64,000 bases of DNA from Eutreptiella sp. 'Long Island Sound 2002' (lineage: Eukaryota > Euglenozoa > Euglenophyceae > Eutreptiales > Eutreptiaceae), in assembly GCA_964036045.1 (NCBI GenBank), contig OZ038384.1, positions 32,035,771 through 32,099,770 on the forward strand, written 5' to 3'. The notes beneath the pieces were generated by a model. It did not search any database and was not told the DNA's origin. It saw only the letters and a program-made list of their open reading frames with translations. A program made the translations under genes and the position numbers. The number at the start of each line of letters is the position of its first letter. Position 1 is the stretch's first letter. Of this stretch, positions 55,269-64,000 are shown one piece after another.

Positions 55269-57829
55269 ACGTTCCGTTTGCTCGGAGCTGTGGATTAAAG
55301 AAGGTCCCTACCAGGACCGGCCCCTGCTGTGCCCCTTCCGCCTGTCACCGCTGCTGACTTGCTCCTGATCAGCGATTGCATTCCTCAAAATCAAGGGTCC
55401 AAAAACAAAAAATATAGAAAATATAATCCTCCTTCAACCCTGAACAGCAACCAGATCCCACAAATACAGCAATAACCCAGTCCACAATCCAATCCACACT
55501 GCGGGCCTCCGTTCAGCACACCGGTTGTCTCCCGGTGGCGGGCATGTACAAGAATTGCACCAAAGAGGAAAGCCCTGAAATTGGCATATGAACACAAATA
55601 AAGCAAAGTTGGGGAGAGACCGAAACATACACATTCACAGCCATAAACCCCTCATTCCCTGGGCTCAAGACCTTCCCTTGACTCACCAACATATTGCCCT
55701 GAACCAGGTCAAATGAGATGGCTGAATGCTATGTGTCACAAGTCACTACACAAACCCCAAAAATGTGTTCACTCCCAAGCCTCTAAATCCTAGCCCAATG
55801 GGGGAGGTGGCGTGTCATGGACTGGAGTGGCACTCAGGACCATGCCCTACCCTGAGATATTTTTGGTTGGACTTGGAGTCGATTGGGCTTGGAGAACTGC
55901 CCCATGAAGATGACCTCACAACATGGCAAAATCAGGCAAATCACACCATAGTGCCCAATATTCAATTATATACTCAAAAATGCATACGGCAAATATCCAA
56001 ATGCTCCATGCATGTGTCAAACCGGAAAGTAGTATACAGGGGTGATAAAGACCGAAGGTTCGTGCCCAGGAATATCCCATCATTGGCTCCGAAACCCCTC
56101 CAGTTATGTACATGACATGCTTCACAAGTCAACTCATGAATTTGAGACCTAATTTTGTGAGGCCTCGTGTGCCAGGCCAAAGTGACCACGTGATCCGGCA
56201 TATGGTGAGGTACAACACTGAAGCATATGCCAACATATTAGCAACATACCATAGTTCACAAATCTCTAGGCACTTTACTGTTAGCCGACCAGTTGAGCAC
56301 ATAAAATACAAAAATGAGCATAAAATGAGGTCAAAAACATGCAAATAATGCCAAATTCAAGATAATTACAATAGTATATAACTTCGCTCACCCATGGTAT
56401 CAACATATGCTTCAAAACACAATTGCCTAGGACCATTTGCAAACAATCCCCCCACTTAGATCCCCACATAGACGCATTGGGACACCTTTGAACCTCCTCC
56501 CAACACGCACCATGAAAATGGGAAAATTGATATTTACGCTTGTGGGTCGCTCCGTAAGCCCTCCCACATGCACTATATGAGCGGTAGACTTAGTCTAGCG
56601 CTATGGAGTTCACCATTGGGACATAGGCGAGGCCCTTGCCGCGTATGACTCCATATATCTTCCTACAAACGGAGATATATAACATGGGCGTGAGCATATC
56701 AAAGCACATACCATGCATATGACACATACCCTCAAAAGGTGGCTCCCACCATGGTATGTCATGCCCCTCCATGGACATAACTTCAACAAGGAACGTATCT
56801 ATGCAACCCAAACACTCATGCGGTACACTCGAAAGTCGCAATGAAATATTCGGTTGCATGGCCAAAGAATTGTAAACCACTTTCTACCCTCTTGGCCATT
56901 ATCCCTTGCTACATCGGGCACGTGTACACACCAAAGGCATTTGATGCTTGTTAAATGAAGTTGAGACCAAGGCGGTTCCAATCCAATTCTCGATATTGAT
57001 ATTCCTCGCCGTGAGCCGGAGATATGATTCTTCAAAGTGGTCTCACGAATCACTTTTGTTTCGACTATAACTCCAAGCAAAATGAAGGGCACAACAAAAG
57101 GAAGGTTGATTCGTGATGGGGGAAAAATGTATGACCACTCAAGATTCATCATATCGAGTGCGGCGATGTCGAAGTCGAAAATCCGATTCTGAAAGTCTGA
57201 AAAAATCAGATTAATTTTGCGAGTGTATAATATGAAAATTGCGGAAGCAACGAACCCTTTACTGATGAATTCTGACCCTTCATCGGGGTTTCCGCCAAAA
57301 TATCTGTAACCAACAGTTAACCAATCGGTTACCGCAAAATCGGGAGCCAACTGACAGTCGCCGTTACATTGACAATCAGAACGGAAGGCGGAAAAATTAC
57401 GGAAACACTATGATAAAAATACCCTGTTGATTCCTGATATTCCGATATATAAATCTCAGCTGGCGGCGCCTCGGTACTGAATATGGCCGCTTGTAGCCGG
57501 AATGGCCAATCCTATCACACTATCAGATCAGGTTAGGTCAGGTGGATGGGAGAGTATGATATCAGCCAATGGCGGCTTGCCGGCACATGGATACACACCC
57601 CAAGTGACCCAAAAGATGGCCACGGGGGTCCGAACCGGCTTCACCCCCCTTGTCAGAGCGTTGTATCCGCTCGGAAGTCATTGAAGAGAGGACGGGAGGA
57701 CCCCAATGGGCTCCAACAGCCCCCCCCCATGTCCCAAGGACACATGGGGGCCCCACACACGTCGTAGGCGTCCCCCATGCCCCAAGGGAGGGGTGAGGAC
57801 ACTGATAATCAGTGCCCTACGCCATATCC
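55269..57829. other. AT-rich DNA without recognisable genes
   Basis: About 2.5 kb between the fragment above and LINE D. The longest frame is 183 codons (minus, 56799-57350) with no motif. I see no tandem repeats or element ends. Confidence 0.4.
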
Positions 57830-57868
57830 GGTCTCCTCTTGATCTACAACATGGACCAAGGGGATCAA
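57830..57868. repeat. 39-bp target-site duplication of LINE D, left
   Basis: Begins GGTCTCCTCTTGATCTACAA and ends AAGGGGATCAA. It is identical to 60329-60367. Confidence 0.9.
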
Positions 57869-60328
57869 GGTAGGTAGGTAGGTGCACTCGGTCGTGGAGA
57901 GGCGCCCCATGGTTCCCCCTGGCGTCGCCCCTGTGACGAACAGGAAGAGGCTCCGCGCGTGAAGAGGGGAGGCGGCTTACATCCTGCTAGCCCTGACTTT
58001 TGGCCCCCAACAAAGCGGCCCCGGGCTACACCGGGAGGGCTGATCGCCGCCAGCGTGACGTGCTTGTCTCGCCGGGAGGGTGGGCCCCCGTGCTTGCGCA
58101 CGTCCCCTCCTTTGGGCGGAACCCTAGGGGTTCACCGGACTTCCTGGCGTATCCCGTTCCCAAGGCATGCATGCATGTTCTTGGTACTAGGGTTCCGAGG
58201 CGCTTGGGTGTCGCACGCTCCGCCTCGAGTCCCAAAGCAGCGCTGGCCTTAGGATGCAGCCTTACCCCCGGGCTCCGGATCTCGTTTGGCCGGGTCACCT
58301 GCATGGCGCGGGCTGCCTCAGTGCCCGGGCTGTGGGCACTGGGTTTCCTACTGTTGGCTTGCGTTGGTGGTTGGGTCCGGGTTGCGGTTGGTCGTGGGTT
58401 TTGTTTTCACCTGCCTGTCGTGGCTGGGGTCTTGGGTGTGTGTGTTTGGGCTCGGTTTGTGGTGTTGTCCCTCTTTTGCCGGCTGTTTGTGGTGTTCGTG
58501 GTTGGGCTTTGGTGTCGGCCCGCTTCGGCCGGTTCCGGTGTGCGGTGTGGGCGTGCGTGCTGGGTCCGGGTCTTGGCTGGGCCCCGCCCTTCTTGGCTGG
58601 GTTGTCCGGGTTTGTTTTTTGCGCTTTTTTTTTTGTTCGTGTTTTTTTTTTCTTTTCCGGTTGCTGGGTGTCCCCGTCCCGGGCCTTGTGGTCTCTCCCC
58701 CCGTCTCCTTTCTTTTCGGCTGGGCTGCTGGCTTTTTTTTTTTTTTTGGGTGTCTGCTTGTTTCGGTGCCCTTTTTCTCTGTGGGCCGCTGTTCCTGGCT
58801 TGGTGTTGCCGGTTTTTGCTGGGTGGTCCCCCTGTGCCTGTTTGGGGGTCCTGTCTTCGGTGCCCTCTGGGTGGGGGGTTTGGCCTCCTTCTGTGTTTTT
58901 GGCGGGCGGTTTGGTGGCTGTGGGCCCTTTTCGCGCGGCCCCCCTTTCCTCGCCCCCCCCCCTTTTTTTTTTTTTTGGGGGGGGGGGGGGGGGGGCGGCC
59001 TGGCTGTTCCTCCCTTTGCCTTCCCTCGGCTGGCGCTTGCCTTGTGGCTGGTGTGTGGTGTGGTTGGTCCCTCGCCACTCCTGGCGGTGGTTCCTGTGTG
59101 CTACTCCCCGCCACTCCTGGCTGGGTTTCGCTGCCGGTGGTGGTGGGCGGTCCCCGCCACTCCTGGCTGGGGTCCGCTGGCGGTGGTGGTGTGTGGTGTG
59201 TGGTGTGTGGCGGTGGTGTGTTGGTGGGGTTGTGGCTGGTGTGTGGTGTGGTTGGTGCCTCGCCACTCCTGGCGGAGGTTCCTGTGTGCTACTCCCCGCC
59301 ACTCCTGGCTGGGTTTCGCTGCCGCTGGTGGTGGGCGGTCCCCGCCACTCCTGGCTGGGGTCCGTTGGCGGCGTTGCTGTGTGGTGTGTGGTGTGTGGCG
59401 GTGGTGTGTTGGTGGGCTTGTGGCTGGTGTGTGGTGTGGTTGGTCCCTCGCCACTCCTGGCGGAGGTTCCTGTGTGCTACTCCCCGCCACTCCTGGCTGG
59501 GCTTCGCTGCCGGTGGTGGTGGGCGGTCCCCGCCACTCCTGGCTGGGGTCCGCTTGCGGCGGTGGTGTGTGGTGTGTGGTGTGTGGTGTGTGGTGTGTGG
59601 TGGCGGTGTGTTGGTGGGGTTGGGGCTGGTGTGTGGTGTGTGGTGGTGGTGTGTTGTTGGGGTTGTGGTTGGTGTGTGGCGTGTGGCGGTGGTGTGTTGT
59701 TGGGGTTGTGGTTGGTGTGTGGTGTGGTTGGTCCCTCGCCACTCCTGGCGGAGGTTCCTTTGTGCTACTCCCCGCCACTCCTGGCTGGGTTTCGCTGCCG
59801 CTGGTGGTGGGCGGTCCCCGCCACTCCTGGCTGGGGTCCGTTGGCGGCGTTGCTGTGTGGTGTGTGGTGTGTGGCGGTGGTGTGTTGGTGGGGTTGTGGC
59901 TGGTGTGTGGTGTGGTTGGTCCCTCGCCACTCCTGGCGGAGGTTCCTGTGTGCTACTCCCCGCCACTCCTGGCTGGGTTTCGCTGCCGGTGGTGGTGGGC
60001 GGTCCCCGCCACTCCTGGCTGGGGTCCGCTTGCGGCGGTGGTGTGTGGTGTGTGGTGTGTGGTGTGTGCTGTGTGGTGGTGGTGTGTTGGTGGGGTTGGG
60101 GCTGGTGTGTGGTGTGTGGTGGTGGTGTGTTGTTGGGGTTGTGGTTGGTGTGTGGCGTGTGGCGGTGGTGTGTTGTTGGGGTTGTGGTTGGTGTGTGGTG
60201 TGGTTGGTCCCTCGCCACTCCTGGCGGAGGTCCTTGTGTGCTACTCCCCGCCACTCCTGGCTGGGTTTCGCTGCCGGTGGTGGTGGGCGGTCCCCGCCAC
60301 TCCTGGTCTCCTGGTCTCCTGGTCTCCT
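57869..60328 (-). mobile_element. LINE D: same family as LINE C
   Basis: Its left end is GGTAGGTAGGTAGGTGCACT, the complement of the TACC tail, as in LINE C. About 480 bp next to the tail match LINE C closely. Past that the body is G/T-rich with homopolymer runs (58600-58990) and ends in a tandem array built around GCCACTCCTGGC. The right edge carries a slipped TGGTCTCC motif (four times) before the duplicated target. It has no protein-coding content of its own. Confidence 0.85.
59040..60328. repeat. LINE D tandem array, ~187-285-bp units
   Basis: CCGCCACTCCTGGCTGGGGT begins units near 59154, 59341, 59534, 59819 and 60006. Each holds three forms of GCCACTCCTGGC plus GTGTGGTGTGTGG-rich filler of variable length. 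Long frames on both strands are repeat artefacts. Confidence 0.9.
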
Positions 60329-60367
60329 GGTCTCCTCTTGATCTACAACATGGACCAAGGGGATCAA
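60329..60367. repeat. 39-bp target-site duplication of LINE D, right
   Basis: Second copy of 57830-57868. The sequence after it (AGATAGAGAAACG) leads into the end of element 4. Confidence 0.9.
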
Positions 60368-60536
60368 AGATAGAGAAACGTCGTCGGTCGACCTAAATAA
60401 GTATACCACAATGAAATATATATGTGGAGATCGAGTGAAGGGGGTATATGATCAATCAAGGCCTAAAAATCCCCGGATGAACGCCCTCACCCGTCTCCGG
60501 AGCACAGAAACAAACAAAAATGCCAAGGGGGATCCA

Positions 60537-63500
60537 TTATGGTGCTACAGCAGCTACCAAATGGACAAATACATCCTTGACATCCAAAGAAATGTTCTTT
60601 TTCTTCAGCTAGTCCATCCAGACCGTGGTGTACCTCGGCACAAAGCTGCTCGGAGGCTCCCACGAATCCCTGGATGCGGCGAATCCCTTTTAACGGACTT
60701 TATAAAGCCTCCCCCCAGGCGTCCTGGGGTCCGGCTTGTCCGCCAGGAGTTTCTCCGCGGTGAAGTCGTCGTCCTCACCCTCGTCGTCCGAGTCCACATC
60801 GCCGGCCGTGAACTCGAAGGTGACGGGACGTCCGCTGGGGTCTGGTGCTCGGGGACGAAGCTGGGTATGGTCGCGGTCCAGGATCTTGTTATCCCCCACA
60901 CGAACCGCATACACATCATGCCCGACCTTCCGCACGATTACCCCCAGCACATACCAGGACGCCTGCCGATGCCTGGACAGGACATCCTTGTGGTGCCGCT
61001 CCAGCCACACGGTGTCTTGGAGAGCATACTTCTGGACTTTTCCCTGCTTGAAGTACTTGGCCCTCTTGTCATGCTCGTCCTGAAGTGCCTTGCACACCTT
61101 GGCCGCCGTGTCGTCCGCCTCAGCGATCGTAGCGTTTGCATCCCGGGCCACTTTGCCATGGTTCAAGCACGGGAGAGTGCGTGACACTCGATCCCGTAGG
61201 AACAGGATACGATGGGGCGACAGTCCCGTAGGCCCCGGAAGGTGGTGATACGCTTGAAGTACTCTCCACAGCGAATTATACCAATTCCGGCCCGGTTCGT
61301 CGATGTGCAGCTGGCGGAACTTTTCGAACATCTGCCGCCCGGCCACCTCAGCTCAGCCATTCGACCGGCTGTGGTACGCCACGGTCTTGGCGTGCCGAAT
61401 AACCATGTGCTTGCACATCGTCTTGAACCACGTCCCCACAAACTGACTGCCCCGATCGCTGCAGATGACAGCCGGAACATCAAAAATCGTCAGCCAATGC
61501 CTGATCATGGCATTAGCGACGGTCTTGGCCTGCAGCCCCACTCCATGGTTGTCCTTCTTGTCCTTCTTCTTGGACTTCTTGCCAGGGACTGCCACGATAT
61601 ACCCACTGTGCCTATCCACCGCCAGGATGACACAGTCGTAGGTCTCTCCTTCCACGGTGACCTCAGGCATGGCGAATACATCCATGGCCACTGACCGCAT
61701 AGGGGCCTCCGGTATAGGCGTATACACCGGGTTGCCCGCTGTGGAATGGTTGGGGCTCTTCGTGGCCCGACAGACGGCGCAGTCGCTGCAGTACTTGTCC
61801 AGGAGGGCGTAGTACCCCGGTGGGAACTTGAAGCGCCACTCCAGGTCCTGCTGCATCTTGTTTCGACCAGGATGCATGAGCTGGGCGTTATGCCAGTGGT
61901 CAATGAGCTCCTCCACTCGGTTCTCAGGGACCAATAGCTTGTCCTTGAGGAACAGTTTGTCCAAATCCTCGGTCAAGCCCTCAGGCCATTCGTCGTCCGA
62001 CGGGGCGCTCACGGCATTCCAGTACTTGCTCCAGTGCTCGGATGCCGCATAGTCATCCGACCAGTCCTCTGTGAGCACCGACCTGACTAGCTCTACAGGG
62101 GCCACCATCCACTGCTCGAGGGTTTCCTCTCGAATAGCTTGGACTCGGGCGCCGCGGAACTTGGCCAGGTCCGTACGGTTTGCCATCACCACAAAGCACT
62201 TGACCCCCTCTTGCTCCATGGCATTCTCCATCTCGATGATGCGCTTGGCCTCCTCGGTCTCCTTGGCGTCCCCATGGCTGGATATGTCCATCCAAGCCTT
62301 GCCCGCGGGGTAGGCCCATCGACTGAGGCAATCTGCCACAGTGTTGTCCTTCCCCGGGACATACACGACGCTGAGATCGAACTTGGCGAACGTCTCGTGC
62401 CACCGGGCCCTCCTTGCCGCCGGTCCCGAGGGGGTGTCGGCGTGCTCCTTGTGCCAGCTCTGCAAGGACTGATGGTCCGTACAAACCACCACCGGTTGCA
62501 ATCCAATGTGGCCAGACCACTTCTCGAGCGCACAGACAATGGCGTACGTCTCCTTCTCCCTCGCGGTCCAGGTTCGGCGTTGGCCCTCGGCCAGGATCCG
62601 GCTCCAAAACGCCACGGGTACGTGTGACCCGCCGACCCGGATCTGCTCGAGGACTGCCCCTACAGCATAGGCGTCCGTCCGTAGCACGAATCCCTTGTCC
62701 GGGTCCACCAGGAATAGCCCCAGCTGCCCCAGGAGTCGCTCCCTCAGGCGGCTGAACGCATCTTCGGCCTCAGGGGTCCAGGCAAGCTTCTTCTTGCTCC
62801 CCTTTCGGCCATCAAACTTGCCCACCTGCAGCATCTTGTGCAGCGGCCCCGATAGTTCCGCATACATCCAGACATAGCCCGAATAGTAGTTGCAGAACCC
62901 CATGAAGAATCGGAGTTCGCTGATGATCTGGAGCTTCTCCCAGTGGTGCAGGGACGCCAGCTTCCCAGGCATCGGACGGCGTTGCCCGTGACCAACCACG
63001 TGACCGGCGAACTCCACTTCCTTCACGAAGAGTGAGGCTTTGGTGGGCTTGCACACCATGTTGTGCTTGTCCAGCTCACTGAGCACTCGGCGCAGATCCT
63101 TCTCATCCGCTTCGATGAGCTCGTCCTCAGTCATGTCCTCCGTGCAGGACCCGATGATGATGTCATCCACAAAGGGACCGGCACAGTCCCGGACAGGACC
63201 GAGTAGGTCCTCCATCATGCGCTGGAAAGCGGCGTTTCCATTCTTGGCGCCCATGGGCAACACTTTCCACTGCATGGGCCCCAGCGGCGTCGACATCGCT
63301 GTGCAGGGCCTGGAGTCCGGGTGTAGCGGCATCTGGTGATAGCCATGCTTCACGTCTAACACCGTAAAGATCCGCTTTTTCTGTTGATTTTGGAGGATGG
63401 TGTCGATCAGAGGAAGCGAGTACGAGTTGTGCTCGGTTTGCTCGTTCAAACCCCTGTAATCCAGCACCAACCTCCATTCGCCCTTCTCCTTCTTGGGCAC

Positions 63501-64000
63501 GATAAAGGCTGGGCTGGCCCACTCACTGTCGGAGAGTTCGATCCATCCCCGCTCAATGAACTCGGCCAACAACTTCTTCATGGCCTCGGCCCGATCGCCC
63601 TGAAGTTGGTACTCCCGATGACGATAGATCTTGGGGTTCGGCTTCAGCTTGATCTTCGCTGTACCAAACCTCCCACGATCTGGAGGGTTCTTGTTGGCGA
63701 CGCCACTGAATAGCCACGGATAGGCATTGATCAGCCTCTCCTTCAGCTCGGCGACCTTCGGGTTCTCCTGGGCCTCCTCAGCCGCTTGCTTCGGTATCGA
63801 TACAACCGACCGCACTGCGGTGTAGGCCTCTTCTGGGTCCGAGTCCGACTTCTCCTCGTCCGATATGCCGTCTTCATCGTCGTGGCGAGCTCTTTCCACC
63901 GATAATCTTCGGAAATTTGCGGCATCGGGCTGGTTCTTGTCGCTCCCAACCCCCATTCTTGGAAAATCCCACGTCGGCGGGTCCGACCCAACCGGACCAT
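60537..64000 (-). mobile_element. Element 4: Ty3/gypsy-type retrotransposon, partial
   Basis: The 3' part of a minus-strand pol runs off the right edge of the window. I cannot identify an LTR on its left side; LINE D lies within 200 bp. It is a different lineage from elements 2 and 3, which it resembles only in domain order. Confidence 0.85.
60537..64000 (-). pseudogene. pol of element 4: reverse transcriptase, RNase H, integrase, chromodomain
   Basis: The frame is open from the window edge to TGA 61353-61355. Reverse transcriptase: VLDVKHGYHQMPLHP (first Asp) and PFVDDIIIGS (Asp pair), 63500-63000. RNase H: GFVLRTDAYAVGAVLEQ, shorter than the usual TDAS-type motif, and YVPGKDNTVADCLSRWA. 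Integrase: zinc site HWHNAQLMHPGRNK...CSDCAVC, VAMDVFAMPEVTVEG (first Asp) and VICSDRGSQFVGTW (second Asp). The TGA comes just before the AEVAGRQ segment that carries the catalytic Glu, probably an Arg codon changed to TGA. The same frame continues to TAA 60690-60692, inside the chromodomain where Trp is expected (LYKVR, stop, KGFAASRDSWEPPSSFV), then TAG 60609 and TAA 60537. Confidence 0.92.

Noticed and set aside
58000-60396. Frames of 700-800 codons across LINE D
   Set aside because: Low-complexity translation of G/T-rich repeats and homopolymers, with alternatives of similar length in other frames and no conserved counterpart.

Overview
The window is a non-genic, repeat-rich piece of a eukaryotic nuclear genome. 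I found no cellular housekeeping gene, operon, rRNA or intact tRNA. Almost everything recognisable is retrotransposon: four non-LTR (LINE-like) insertions, called A-D here, and three chromodomain Ty3/gypsy-type LTR elements, called 2, 3 and 4. These sit in AT-richer DNA and degenerate minisatellites. The pol proteins look to me like Ty3 elements of dinoflagellate or other algal assemblies, but that is recall, not a search, so the host is best called an unidentified protist or alga.

Layout. 171-577 and 7769-8175 are a 407-bp direct repeat that exactly brackets LINE A (578-7768, + strand, 5'-truncated). 11056-24611 is LTR element 2 (+), with 708-bp LTRs; its pol is split by LINE C (16605-18948, mostly a 116-bp satellite) with a perfect 35-bp target-site duplication. 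24612-28957 holds decayed coding traces and a 37-bp minisatellite. LINE B (29555-33986, - strand, same family as A) lies between ~600-bp direct repeats (28958-29554 and 33987-34589), inside a GC-rich minisatellite region that runs to about 37.3 kb. 40700-54645 is LTR element 3 (-), with 2.3-kb LTRs. LINE D (57869-60328, same family as C) has 39-bp duplications. Element 4 (-), a decayed Ty3 pol, runs from about 60537 off the right edge.

The most interesting points are: (i) LINE A and LINE B each appear to have made target-site duplications of about 400 and 600 bp, far beyond the usual 5-20 bp; (ii) this LINE carries up to three further reading frames downstream of its RNase H/zinc-knuckle ORF, with an ATGA stop/start overlap between the first two; (iii) LTR elements 2 and 3 share a domain between protease and reverse transcriptase containing an Asn-Pro-Pro-Phe motif, like the methyltransferase-like region of DIRS elements; (iv) gag in both elements ends in TAG followed by GGR GGC GGC TCY, a candidate programmed amber read-through site; (v) element 3 has an open reading frame antisense to pol next to its 3' LTR; (vi) all four LINE insertions end in the same (TACC)n tail.

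All elements are decayed: in-frame stops, homopolymer frameshifts, and lost catalytic residues in protease and integrase. I worked by eye, so boundaries are good to a few bases where repeats define them and to tens of bases elsewhere.
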